Shown here: positions 8,905 through 16,795 of the stretch, in pieces
Position numbering within the stretch: position 1 is the stretch's first letter
Layout: the number at the start of each line of letters is the position of its first letter
DNA from: Limnohabitans sp. Bal53
Lineage (GTDB): Bacteria; Pseudomonadota; Gammaproteobacteria; Burkholderiales; Burkholderiaceae_C
Reading direction: 5' to 3'
DNA length: 64,000 bases
Assembly: GCF_003063355.1 (NCBI RefSeq)
Contig: NZ_NESH01000002.1
Location: forward strand, 434,001 to 498,000
The notes under the pieces: generated by a model
What the model saw: the letters and a program-made list of their open reading frames with translations, nothing else
Told to the model about the DNA's origin: nothing
Database searches by the model: none
Made by a program: the position numbers and the translations under genes

Positions 8905-9235
8905 GTCTGAGTCGGCGCTGTTGGAGCGCCTCAAGGGTCAAAGGGCGTGAGTGTGCCACAGCAGTTTGGCTGCTTCGGCCCATTTAGATGCGCTGATGGA
9001 CTGACGTGCATGCCGCATACCCAACAGCTGACAGAGGGGGCTGTGATCCGCAAAACACAGTGCAACCACACACTTAAACCATAAAAAATATGAATTAGAA
9101 ATGCGCAATTTCAAATTTATTGAAAAATTGCAAAAAAACTACATATGTCACTATTTAACTAACAAATTTGACACTCAACTATCAAATACGTAAACTATCA
9201 ATCATTGACGGTATTAATGATTACGGGAGTGGTAA
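8905..9235. other. Intergenic region, AT-rich in its right half
   Basis: This 331-base gap separates divergently transcribed tex and the first lipoprotein gene. From about 9061 it is much richer in A+T than its surroundings and holds the candidate sigma-70 promoter at 9168-9196. A Shine-Dalgarno-like GGGAG at about 9224-9228 precedes the lipoprotein start. I see no open frame or RNA gene. Confidence 0.6.
9168..9196 (+). promoter_or_regulatory. Candidate sigma-70 promoter for the HExxH lipoprotein genes
   Basis: A perfect -35 TTGACA (9168-9173) is followed after exactly 17 bases by TAAACT (9191-9196), four of six matches to TATAAT. Transcription would start about 35 bases before the lipoprotein start. 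Prediction from consensus only. Confidence 0.5.
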
Positions 9236-9628
9236 ATGATGATCTCTGGCAAAAGCATGATTCGCAGTGCAATTCGTGGTCTGGCTCTTTTGGCCTCGGC
9301 CGGTGCACTCCTGGTGTTGACGGGTTGCGCTTCGGTGCAGGGCCCCACTTTGCCCGTTTCTGAACTGGAATCCTTCATCCCCGTCCCCAGTCATGCGCGT
9401 TTAATGAACGACGTCAAAGTGCGTTGGGAGGTTCGCGAGAACGTGGCCGAGGTTTGTGGTCGTGCCGCCAAAATCAGCGCTGCTCAAGCGTGGATGACAC
9501 CACCTTTGGCGTGCGCAATGTGGAACGTGGCCAGCAAGGAGTGCGTGATCATCACGGGGAAAAAAGTTTCCCACGTTGAGCTCGGTCATGAGTTGCGCCA
9601 CTGCTTTGAGGGCAACTTTCACCGCTGA
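9236..9628 (+). CDS. Small HExxH-containing lipoprotein, copy 1
   Basis: I do not recognise this family. The 130-residue protein has a type II signal peptide with lipobox LTGC (Cys31), so it should be a lipid-anchored envelope protein. The mature part has tryptophan and cysteine positions shared with the next gene (RWEVRENVAEVC, TPPLACAMW, KECVIITG). It ends GHELRHCFEGNFHR, where HELRH at 118-122 fits the HExxH zinc-peptidase consensus. About 100 mature residues is very short for a peptidase, so metal binding or an inhibitor role is equally possible. ATG 9236 or 9239 could start it. A strong candidate promoter lies upstream. Confidence 0.75.
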   Translation: MMISGKSMIRSAIRGLALLASAGALLVLTGCASVQGPTLPVSELESFIPVPSHARLMNDVKVRWEVRENVAEVCGRAAKISAAQAWMTPPLACAMWNVASKECVIITGKKVSHVELGHELRHCFEGNFHR

Positions 9629-9648
9629 TATTGTGAGATCTGTTCTGT

Positions 9649-9666
9649 TCGCGGACCGGTCCTACA
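9649..9666. repeat. Single degenerate REP arm
   Basis: TCGCGGACCGGTCCTAC is a decayed reverse REP arm between the two lipoprotein genes. Bases have been lost in the stem, but the remainder contains the perfect palindrome GGACCGGTCC. Confidence 0.6.
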
Positions 9667-9784
9667 GCGCCAACAGTTGTCAAAAAATGCCGAGTTCTAT
9701 CCGCTATAGGTAGTACCTCTATGCCATTTTTAATTAATAAGTGTTATTTTATAGGGTGTTATTTACGAAGCCCTCGATCACTTT

Positions 9785-10177
9785 ATGCATGCGAAGCTCA
9801 CTGAGTCTTTTTCGAGACGATACTTCTGGCTACGACTCTTAACGCTGACAGTTTCGGTCTTGGGATTGAGCGCTTGCCAAGGTACTTCCCACCACAAAGT
9901 ACCGAGTTGGGAATTCGTTTCGTTCAATGTGAAGCCTGCGCAGTACCGGATCATGAACCAAACGCGTATCAACTGGGAAGTGCGAGACGACGTGGCGCAC
10001 TTTTGCGCGCATGCCAAAAGCATGGGGCGAGAACAGTCGTATTTGACACCACCCATGGCCTGCGCCATTTGGGACATTCTGAATGCTGAATGCACCATCG
10101 TCACGGGCCCGGTGACCAGCCATGTCGCCCTAGGCCATGAAGTACGGCACTGCTTTGAAGGCCACTTTCACCGTTGA
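9785..10177 (+). CDS. Small HExxH-containing lipoprotein, copy 2
   Basis: This 130-residue paralog of the preceding gene has lipobox LSAC with Cys31 at the identical position and a terminal GHEVRHCFEGHFHR (HEVRH at 118-122). By my own ungapped alignment the 100-residue mature parts share about 46 identities, including four Cys, TPP, the W-E-V-R stretch and the whole HExxH tail, while the signal peptides are unrelated. The divergence points to an old tandem duplication with the C-terminal motif under constraint. The start at 9785 lacks a clear Shine-Dalgarno sequence; the AT-rich stretch 9710-9780 may hold its promoter. Function unknown. Confidence 0.75.
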   Translation: MHAKLTESFSRRYFWLRLLTLTVSVLGLSACQGTSHHKVPSWEFVSFNVKPAQYRIMNQTRINWEVRDDVAHFCAHAKSMGREQSYLTPPMACAIWDILNAECTIVTGPVTSHVALGHEVRHCFEGHFHR

Positions 10178-10205
10178 TCGGCAGCGGCCTTCGCATTTTG
10201 CTGAC

Positions 10206-11111
10206 TCAGCCGGCACGAAGCGCCCGTCGCAATCCCTCGCCCACATCGGGCCGCGCAGCAAAAGGGTCGGGTGGGTTGATGGCCTGAACAATCGCTTCCA
10301 TGCGACTTTGCACATTGCCCAGCGCCTGCGGGTGGCTGTAGATGTAAAACTGACCGCTGGCCACGGCATCAAACACCTTTTGTGCGACATCGGCCGCTGA
10401 CACTTTGCCGCTGCTGACAGCTTTGTCACTTTGCGCTTGGCCAATCAATTGGCTGGCGGTTGGTTTTTCGGGCGGCAGATCCGTGGGACGGTTGCGGTGG
10501 CTCTGGCTGATGCCTGTGGGCACAAAGTAAGGGCACAGCACACTGGCGCTGACTTGGTCAGACACCAGCTGTAGGTCTTGGTAGAGGGTTTCGGTCAGCG
10601 ACACCACGGCGTGTTTGCTGACGTTGTAGATGCCCATGTTGGGGGGCGTGAGCAAACCAGCCATGCTGGCGGTGTTGACGATGTGGCCTTGGTAAGCCGG
10701 ATCGGCTTTGGCGGCTTCGAGCATCATGGGGGTGAACAGGCGCACGCCGTGCACCACGCCCCACAGGTTCACGCCCAGCACCCACTCCCAGTCGGCCACG
10801 GAGTTTTCCCAAACCAGGCCCCCTGCCCCGACGCCCGCGTTGTTGAACACGAAGTGCGGTGCGCCAAATCGGCCTTTCACGTCGGCAGCCAGCTGCTCCA
10901 TGGCTGCAGCGTTCGACACGTCCACTTTGCGCGCCAATACCTGTACGCCATGGGCCGTCATTTCGGCTTCGGCTTTGTCCAGTGCGTCTTGCTGCACATC
11001 CACCAGCACGAGGTTCATGCCCAGCTTGGCGCCAATGCGTGCGCACTCCAGCCCGAAGCCCGAACCTGCGCCGGTCAGGACGGCTGTTTTGCCTTGGAAG
11101 TTCTCGATCAT
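10206..11111 (-). CDS. SDR family NAD(P)-dependent oxidoreductase
   Basis: This 301-residue classical short-chain dehydrogenase has TGAGSGFG at residues 13-20, NNAG near 90, a catalytic Ser in NTASMAG and YNVSK near 157-161. The C-terminal extension after residue 245 is longer than in standard 250-residue members. Its ATG overlaps the stop of the GST-like gene by four bases (ATGA), so the two are translationally coupled, and both belong to a leftward run with the MDR reductase at 12055. Substrate unknown; the neighbourhood suggests a hydroxyacyl or alcohol intermediate. Confidence 0.88.
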   Translation of the reverse strand: MIENFQGKTAVLTGAGSGFGLECARIGAKLGMNLVLVDVQQDALDKAEAEMTAHGVQVLARKVDVSNAAAMEQLAADVKGRFGAPHFVFNNAGVGAGGLVWENSVADWEWVLGVNLWGVVHGVRLFTPMMLEAAKADPAYQGHIVNTASMAGLLTPPNMGIYNVSKHAVVSLTETLYQDLQLVSDQVSASVLCPYFVPTGISQSHRNRPTDLPPEKPTASQLIGQAQSDKAVSSGKVSAADVAQKVFDAVASGQFYIYSHPQALGNVQSRMEAIVQAINPPDPFAARPDVGEGLRRALRAG

Positions 11112-12043
11112 GGGGAAACCTTTTTGAGTGTGAACCCGACACGCGGGAAATGGACATGGACGCTGCCCGCACGGTCATCGGTGCGGCGCAAGCTGTAGTG
11201 GTTGTGCGTGGCAGCGACCAGTTCGCCCTCGGTGGGCTCGAGGCCAAAGTTGTCGGCTGCGATCTGCACTGCGCTGCCCAGCCCGATGCCGTGCTCGTCC
11301 ATAAAAGCCTCGCCTTGCAGGTCAGCAGGGTTTGCACTTTTGGCGATTTGCAAGGCTTCTTCGGCGCTGCATTTGCCGGGCGTGCCGTGCCCGATGGCCT
11401 GCATGCGCGCCATCCAGGCTTTGACTTCGGGCGTGTCATCAAAAATACCGGCCAATGCGGGCGTGCGTTCCTGGGTGAACCACAGCGGGTGGTAGACCGA
11501 GAAATCGGCCACACAAGGCTGGTTGCCGAACAAAAAGTCTTGCCTGTGCAGCATGTTGGCGATGCGCCGCAGATAAGTTTTGTAAGTGCCCGTGGCGTCA
11601 GCAGACGCCATTCGGGCCGCGCCACCACGCATGGCGGTGCGGTCGGCCACAAAGGCCTGCACACCTTCGGCGGGCGCTCCCGCAAAGACCTGCGCCACGC
11701 CAGCGGGCTGGAAGTTGTAGGCCATGGCGGCCGTGAACAAAGCACTGTCAGCCCACTGCGCCACGATGCGCGCAGCGCCCAGGTCAGCCTCGGGGTAAAG
11801 CGTAGGTGTGGGTGCCAATTGCTCCAGCACATCGCAAATGAGCGCGGTGTCGCAGTAAATGTCCGCACCGATCTGCAGCACTGGCGTTTTGCGGTAGCCG
11901 CCCGTGAGCGCCGTCAGGTCGGGCTTGGGCATGATCATCGGGATGAACACGCTCTTCCAGGCCAGTTGTTTGTGGCCAAGGATCAACCTGACCTTTTCAG
12001 CAAACGGCGAGGTCGGGTAGTGGTGCAGGATCAGATCGGACAT
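11108..12043 (-). CDS. Glutathione S-transferase-like protein
   Basis: This 311-residue protein has an N-terminal thioredoxin-like GST domain (MSDLILHHYPTSPFAEKVR; the PVLQIGADIYCDTALI segment corresponds to the glutathione-binding strand-helix) and a helical C-terminal domain. After about residue 225 there is an extra domain of about 85 residues rich in His and Arg, ending in HVHFPRVGFTLKKV. Length exceeds the usual 200-230 residues. Its stop overlaps the next gene's ATG. The enzyme could conjugate or isomerise a reactive intermediate; catalytic activity is not proven by sequence. Confidence 0.8.
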   Translation of the reverse strand: MSDLILHHYPTSPFAEKVRLILGHKQLAWKSVFIPMIMPKPDLTALTGGYRKTPVLQIGADIYCDTALICDVLEQLAPTPTLYPEADLGAARIVAQWADSALFTAAMAYNFQPAGVAQVFAGAPAEGVQAFVADRTAMRGGAARMASADATGTYKTYLRRIANMLHRQDFLFGNQPCVADFSVYHPLWFTQERTPALAGIFDDTPEVKAWMARMQAIGHGTPGKCSAEEALQIAKSANPADLQGEAFMDEHGIGLGSAVQIAADNFGLEPTEGELVAATHNHYSLRRTDDRAGSVHVHFPRVGFTLKKVSP

Positions 12044-12054
12044 GCGGGGTGGCC

Positions 12055-13071
12055 TCAGATCAGCTTGACCAGCTGCTTGCCGAAGTTCTTGCCTTTGAGC
12101 AAGCCCAGGAACGCCTCGGGCGCAGCGGCCAAGCCTTGGGCCACGGATTCGCGGGGGCGCAGTTTGCCGGTGCCGACCAAGGTGCCGAGTTCTTGCAGGG
12201 CTTCGGGCCAGACTTCCATGTGCTCGCTGACGATGAAGCCTTCGATCTTCATGCGGTTGACCAAAATCAGGGCTGGGTTGGCCATGGGCAGCGGCGCGCC
12301 GTCGTAGCCGGCGATCATGCCGCACACCGCGATGCGTGCGAAGGCGTTGGTGCGCAACATCACCGCGTCGAGCACCATGCCGCCCACGTTTTCAAAGTGG
12401 CCGTCGATGCCGTTGGGGCAGGCTTCGCGCAGGGCCTTGGACAGGCTCAGGTAGTCCTTGTGCTGTTTGTAGTCGATGCAAGCGTCAAAGCCGAGTTCGT
12501 TGACCACGTAATCGCACTTGTCTTTGCCACCCGCGATGCCGACCACTCGGCAGCCACGCGCTTTGGCCAATGCGCCATAGGCGCTGCCCACCGCGCCGCT
12601 GGCCGCGCTCACCGTGACGGTCTCGCCCGCTTTGGGGGCAATGATCTTGACCAAGCCATACCAAGCGGTCACGCCGGGCATGCCCACAGCGCCCAGGTAA
12701 TGCGACAAAGGCACGTGCGTGGTGTCGACCTTGCGCAGGGCGCCGATCACGGTCGCGTCCACCACGCTGTACTCTTGCCAGCCGCCCATGCCGACCACTT
12801 GGTCACCGGCTTTGAATTTGGGGTGCAGGCTTTCGACCACCTCGCCCACGGTGCCACCGATCATGACCTCGCCCAAGGGCTGGGGCACGGCGTAGCTTTT
12901 GCTCTCGTTCATGCGGCCGCGCATGTAGGGGTCCAGGCTCATGAAGTGGTGCTTGACCAGCACTTGTCCCTCTTGCAAGGCTGGAATGGGCGCTTCGACC
13001 AGTTTGAAGTTGGCGATTGTGGCCTCGCCTTGAGGGCGGTTGTCCAAAACGATGCGGTGGTTGATGGTCAT
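12055..13071 (-). CDS. NADP-dependent oxidoreductase, MDR superfamily (CurA/leukotriene B4 reductase type)
   Basis: This 338-residue zinc-independent medium-chain reductase has the start MTINHRIVLDNRPQGE, SLDPYMRGRMNESKSY and the Rossmann segment SAASGAVGSAYGALAK near residues 155-170. Family enzymes reduce the double bond of alpha,beta-unsaturated ketones or aldehydes with NADPH. It lies 11 bases upstream of the GST-like gene and probably leads a three-gene transcript MDR-GST-SDR. A REP pair lies just upstream. Confidence 0.9.
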   Translation of the reverse strand: MTINHRIVLDNRPQGEATIANFKLVEAPIPALQEGQVLVKHHFMSLDPYMRGRMNESKSYAVPQPLGEVMIGGTVGEVVESLHPKFKAGDQVVGMGGWQEYSVVDATVIGALRKVDTTHVPLSHYLGAVGMPGVTAWYGLVKIIAPKAGETVTVSAASGAVGSAYGALAKARGCRVVGIAGGKDKCDYVVNELGFDACIDYKQHKDYLSLSKALREACPNGIDGHFENVGGMVLDAVMLRTNAFARIAVCGMIAGYDGAPLPMANPALILVNRMKIEGFIVSEHMEVWPEALQELGTLVGTGKLRPRESVAQGLAAAPEAFLGLLKGKNFGKQLVKLI

Positions 13072-13107
13072 GGTGTTTTCCTGTGGGGTAAAAAAGTGGG
13101 TGGTTGA

Positions 13108-13200
13108 TCGCGGTCAGAGACCGCTCCTACGGGGTTTTCTGTGGTGTTGGTCAATTACCGCGCCTATGGGCATCGCTGTAGGTGCGGTCTCCGACCGCGA
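13108..13200. repeat. REP pair 5 (reverse then forward)
   Basis: A reverse arm at 13108-13130 and a forward arm at 13178-13200 (GTAGGTGCGGTCTCCGACC) lie 47 bases apart in the opposite order to the other clusters. The forward arm is inside the open frame of the PaaI-type thioesterase and supplies part of its C-terminus. Confidence 0.85.
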
Positions 13201-13642
13201 ATGGTGTCGTGCTCATGGCTAAATCGGTGGATGGGCTTTGCGTTTCACGCCGAGCCACGTATTTGAAGGTGCCGGTCGCCGTGGCGCACAGCTGGCCTGT
13301 GGTGTCGTAGATGCGTCCTTCGGTGAACGCCATGCTGCGGGTGCGGTGTTGCAGTTGACCGTTGCCCACCAGAGGCTGACCCGCTGGCACTTTGGCTGGG
13401 CGCATGAAGGTGGTTTTCATCTCGATGGTGACCACCCCCATGTTCGGGTCCACACTGCGCGCAGCGGTGGCCATGATCACGTCCAGAAAAGTCATGAGTG
13501 CGCCGCCGTGTGTGACGTCGAAGGAATTGAGGTGTTCGGGTCGCGGCGCAAAATGCAGCTCGGACTCGCCACCCGCAAACTTTTCCAAGGTGAAGCCCAA
13601 GTGCTCCACGAAGGGAATGTGGGCGCCAAAAGGAATGCTCAT
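13151..13642 (-). CDS. PaaI-type hotdog thioesterase with a C-terminus read through a REP element
   Basis: This is a 163-residue acyl-CoA thioesterase of the PaaI family. The hotdog core is residues 1-135, with NSFDVTHGGALMTFLDVIM carrying the usual His-Gly-Gly and Asp positions, and ATATGTFKYVARR as the last strand. About 25 residues then follow that family members lack; the last part (PFAVGDRTYSDAHRRGN) is a translated REP arm. The insertion probably displaced the original stop. ATG 13642 follows the SDR stop by 20 bases, so it is in the same operon as the genes from 16623 leftward. The tail is unlikely to be functional. Confidence 0.85.
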   Translation of the reverse strand: MSIPFGAHIPFVEHLGFTLEKFAGGESELHFAPRPEHLNSFDVTHGGALMTFLDVIMATAARSVDPNMGVVTIEMKTTFMRPAKVPAGQPLVGNGQLQHRTRSMAFTEGRIYDTTGQLCATATGTFKYVARRETQSPSTDLAMSTTPFAVGDRTYSDAHRRGN

Positions 13643-13662
13643 GTCCAGACTCAAAGCACGCC

Positions 13663-14454
13663 TCAGCCGCCGATGATGGCGCTCACGCCACCATCCACCG
13701 CCAGCCATTGGCCCGTGATGTGTTTGCCTGCCTCGGATGCGAACAACACCGCCAAGCCCTTGAGGTCTTCGTCATCGCCCAAGCGGCGCAACGGGGCGCC
13801 TGCCGCCATCTTGTCTGCGCCCAGTTTTTCGAGCAAACCGTACGTCATCTTGCTGGGGAAAAAACCCGGGCAGATCGCGTTGACGGTGATGCCATGCTCG
13901 CCCCACTCGCCTGCTAAGGCACGGGTGAAGTTGACCACCGCGCCCTTGGAGGTGTTGTAAGCGATGGTTTTCATCTCTGAAGGGTTGCCCGCCAAGCCTG
14001 CGATCGAGGCGACGTTGAGGATGCGGCCCTTGCCGCGCGGGATCATGCTCAGCTTGGCCACCTCTTGCGACAAGATGAAGTAGCCCCGTACGTTGAGGTT
14101 CATGACCTTGTCCCAAGCCTCGACAGGGTGGTCTTCGGCTGGGGCACCCCAGGTGGCGCCTGCGTTGTTGACCAGGATGTCGATGGGGCCCATGCGCTCC
14201 ATGGTTTCCCTGGCCAAGCGGCGAATGTCTTCTTCGTTGCCGCAGTCGGCTGCGATCCAACTGGCATCGATGCCTACGGCCTGCAACGCGGCTGCGGCTT
14301 CTTCCAAGTCAGCCGCCTTGCGTGAGCTGAGCATGATCTTGGCGCCGGCTTCGCCCAAAGCGTGGGCCATTTGCAGGCCCAGACCACGCGAGCCGCCCGT
14401 GACCAAGGCCACCTGCCCGTTCAAATCAAAAAGTTGTTGAATGCTGCGTGCCAT
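13663..14454 (-). CDS. SDR family oxidoreductase
   Basis: This is a 263-residue classical SDR: TGGSRGLG at 19-26, NNAG near 98, NVASIAG with the catalytic Ser, YNTSK near 166 and the C-terminal VDGG motif typical of 3-hydroxyacyl or gluconate 5-dehydrogenase-like members. It is located between the Dabb and thioesterase genes in a tight leftward run that starts with the acyl-CoA dehydrogenase, so a hydroxyacyl-type substrate is plausible but not shown. Confidence 0.88.
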   Translation of the reverse strand: MARSIQQLFDLNGQVALVTGGSRGLGLQMAHALGEAGAKIMLSSRKAADLEEAAAALQAVGIDASWIAADCGNEEDIRRLARETMERMGPIDILVNNAGATWGAPAEDHPVEAWDKVMNLNVRGYFILSQEVAKLSMIPRGKGRILNVASIAGLAGNPSEMKTIAYNTSKGAVVNFTRALAGEWGEHGITVNAICPGFFPSKMTYGLLEKLGADKMAAGAPLRRLGDDEDLKGLAVLFASEAGKHITGQWLAVDGGVSAIIGG

Positions 14455-14476
14455 ATTTGCTCCTGTTTTGTAGGTC

Positions 14477-14782
14477 TTATTCGACGGTGAAATCCATGCA
14501 GAAGCGCTCTTGCACGACCGCTTTCATGAAAGGTTTGATGGCCAGATGATCGGGGTGATTTTGGTAAGCCGCTAGCACCTGCGCGTCATCGAGCAGCATA
14601 TGCAGCACCAAATCATTCGTGCAATCCATGCCGGGGGTGGCGGTGGCGACTTCGAAAGTGTGGATGCCGGGCACCACGTGGGCACACGACAACAACAGCG
14701 ATTTCGCTTTTTCAAGGTTGCTGGCCTTGTCGGCCCCTTCGGCTTGCTCTTTCAAATTCCACATGACGACGTGGCGGATCAT
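14477..14782 (-). CDS. Dabb family (stress-responsive alpha/beta-barrel) protein
   Basis: This 101-residue protein starts MIRHVVMWNLK and has the Dabb pattern: PGIHTFEVATATPG, DLVLHMLLDD, YQNHPDHLAIKPFM. Members are small dimers found near catabolic enzymes, and some act as cyclases or monooxygenases. Its ATG overlaps the acyl-CoA dehydrogenase stop by one base (TGATG), indicating coupled translation. Biochemical role unknown. Confidence 0.87.
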   Translation of the reverse strand: MIRHVVMWNLKEQAEGADKASNLEKAKSLLLSCAHVVPGIHTFEVATATPGMDCTNDLVLHMLLDDAQVLAAYQNHPDHLAIKPFMKAVVQERFCMDFTVE

Positions 14783-16623
14783 CAGAAGGCCTCCTCGGAC
14801 AAGTCGGCACAAGTCGCATCTCGGCTGCGCACCACATTCAGCCAGGCCCCGATTTTGGGCAGTTCGTAACGGAAGAAGTAACGGCATGCCGCGCGGCGGC
14901 CTTGCGCTGCGGCGCTGTTGTCATCGCCTAAGCTGTGGGCCACATCGAGCCAGATCCAGGCGATCACGGTGTGGCCAAAGGCTTGCAAATAGGGCACGGC
15001 GTTGGCCAGCGCTAGTGCGGGCTCGGCACCGGCCCAAGCTTGTTGGGTAGCTTGGCCGACTTGGTTCAAGGCATCGCGCAAGGCGGCGGCCTCTGGACCC
15101 CAGCTGCCGTCGGCTTTGGCGGCTGTGGCCAGCATGCGCTCAGCCAGCAGTTGCAGGCCTCGTCCGTTTTCCATCAAGACCTTGCGGCCCAGCAAGTCCA
15201 TGGCCTGGATTCCGTGGGTGCCTTCGTGGATCATGTTCAGGCGGTTGTCACGCCAGTATTGTTCGACCGGGAAGTCACGGGTGTAACCATAGCCGCCGTG
15301 GATTTGAATCGCCAGGCTGTTGGCCTCCAAGCACCACTCGCTGGGGAAGCTCTTGACGATGGGGGTCAGCACCTCCAGCAGCAGTCGCGCCACATCGGCG
15401 TCTTCGGCTGTGCCCGTGTGTTGTTCGTCCACCAAGCGGGCGCTGTACAAGGCCAAAGCCAGAGCGCCTTCGCTGTAAGCCTTTTGCGCCAGCAGCATGC
15501 GCTTGATGTCGGCGTGTTCAATGATGCGCACTTGCGGTTGGCTGGCGTCCTTGCCCCCGGCCCCAGTGGCGCGGCCTTGCGGGCGGTTTTTGGCGTAGTC
15601 CAGGCTGGCGTAGTAACCGGCCATGCCCAGCATGGTGGCCGCCATGCCCACACCAATGCGGGCCTCGTTCATCATGTGGAACATGCAGCGCAGGCCTTCA
15701 CCAGGCTTGCCGACGAGGTAGCCCACGGCGCCGCTTCCGGCACCGTCTAGGCCTCCGCCTGTATCGCCTCTTACCGGGTATTTGCCCTCGCCAAAGTTCA
15801 GCAGCGTGTTGGTCGTGCCGCGCCAGCCGCATTTGTGGTTCAGGCCTGCCAAAGCCACGTCGTTGCGCTCTCCGGTCAGCTGTCCATTCGTGTCCACCAT
15901 CTTTTTGGGAACGATGAACAGCGAGATGCCTTTGACGCCCGGCACCAACTGGCCATTGGCATCAGGGATCTTGGCCAGCACCAAGTGGATGATGTTCTCA
16001 GACAGTTCGTGCTCGCCCGAGGAGATCCACATCTTGTTGCCCTTGAGGCGGTAACGTGCGCCCAATGCGTCAGATTCAAAGCCCTCGCCATCGGGCGTGG
16101 CACGGGTGGTCACATCACTGAGCGACGAACCCGCCTGCGGCTCACTCAGGCACATGGTGCCCGAGAAACGACCCGAAAATTCGTTGGCTGCAAACACCTG
16201 CTTTTGCAAATCGGTGCCGTGCACCATGAGCAAATTGGCGTTGCCACTCGTGAGCATGCCCGAGCCAATGCTGACCGAGGCCATGGCAAAAAACGCGTTG
16301 GCCGCGGCTTCGACCGTGTAGGGCAGCTGCATGCCGCCGATCTCGTAGTCTTGCGCGGCGCTCAGCATGCCTGACTCGGCATAGGCCTTGTAAGCGTCGT
16401 GTGTGGCCTGCGGCAAGATGACTTTTTCGCCATCAAAGTGGGGTTCTTGCGTGTCCACCAGGCGATTGAAAGGGGCGTATTTCTCGCGCGCGATGCGCTC
16501 GCAGGTGTCCAGCACCGCGTCAAAGGTCTCTCGAGAGTGGTCGGCAAAGCGCTCGCGGCTTTGCAGGTTTTCGACCTTCAGCCAGTCGTGGAGCAAAAAA
16601 TCAACCGTAGGGCGCAGGCTCAT
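14782..16623 (-). CDS. Acyl-CoA dehydrogenase, long DmdC-like type
   Basis: This is a 613-residue FAD-dependent acyl-CoA dehydrogenase. FAD-binding MCLSEPQAGSSLSDV is near 156-170, KMWISSGEHELSENIIHLVLAK is split by the usual long-type insertion, and the probable catalytic Glu lies in MIHEGTHGIQAMDLLG near 464. It has the C-terminal extension that distinguishes 590-620 residue DmdC/FadE-like enzymes from 380-residue ones. DmdC itself oxidises methylmercaptopropionyl-CoA, but most relatives act on other acyl-CoAs, so no substrate is assigned. It heads the run ACAD-Dabb-SDR-thioesterase. A REP pair and a terminator separate it from the upstream thiolase. Confidence 0.9.
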   Translation of the reverse strand: MSLRPTVDFLLHDWLKVENLQSRERFADHSRETFDAVLDTCERIAREKYAPFNRLVDTQEPHFDGEKVILPQATHDAYKAYAESGMLSAAQDYEIGGMQLPYTVEAAANAFFAMASVSIGSGMLTSGNANLLMVHGTDLQKQVFAANEFSGRFSGTMCLSEPQAGSSLSDVTTRATPDGEGFESDALGARYRLKGNKMWISSGEHELSENIIHLVLAKIPDANGQLVPGVKGISLFIVPKKMVDTNGQLTGERNDVALAGLNHKCGWRGTTNTLLNFGEGKYPVRGDTGGGLDGAGSGAVGYLVGKPGEGLRCMFHMMNEARIGVGMAATMLGMAGYYASLDYAKNRPQGRATGAGGKDASQPQVRIIEHADIKRMLLAQKAYSEGALALALYSARLVDEQHTGTAEDADVARLLLEVLTPIVKSFPSEWCLEANSLAIQIHGGYGYTRDFPVEQYWRDNRLNMIHEGTHGIQAMDLLGRKVLMENGRGLQLLAERMLATAAKADGSWGPEAAALRDALNQVGQATQQAWAGAEPALALANAVPYLQAFGHTVIAWIWLDVAHSLGDDNSAAAQGRRAACRYFFRYELPKIGAWLNVVRSRDATCADLSEEAF

Positions 16624-16646
16624 GTTTCAACTTTCAAGTTCGCGTT

Positions 16647-16726
16647 TTGCGGTCTCAGACCGCTCCTACCAAAATACAGCTTTTGAATTTTTAGATTCGC
16701 TTTTCGCGGTCAGAGACCGCTCCTAC
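16647..16726. repeat. REP arms 6 (two reverse arms)
   Basis: Two arms in the same orientation lie at 16647-16669 (stem GCGGTCTCAGACCGC, with the loop changed to TCA) and 16704-16726. They lie between the thiolase terminator and the acyl-CoA dehydrogenase start, within the latter's leader region. Confidence 0.85.
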
Positions 16727-16733
16727 AAAAAAC

Positions 16734-16770
16734 AAAAAGGGCAGAGAACTGAATGTCCTCTGCCCTTTTT
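16734..16770 (-). terminator. Rho-independent terminator after the thiolase gene
   Basis: A perfect 13-bp inverted repeat (AAAAAGGGCAGAG / CTCTGCCCTTTTT) with an 11-base loop lies 26 bases past the thiolase stop. On the minus strand the stem runs into TTTTTGTTTTTTG. It should separate the fadB-thiolase unit from the acyl-CoA dehydrogenase unit. Confidence 0.88.
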
Positions 16771-16795
16771 GGATCAGCACGCCATAAGACAGGTG

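Noticed and set aside
12049..13107. 352-codon plus-strand frame opposite the MDR gene
   Set aside because: His/Gln/Ala-rich antisense shadow of a gene with clear motifs.
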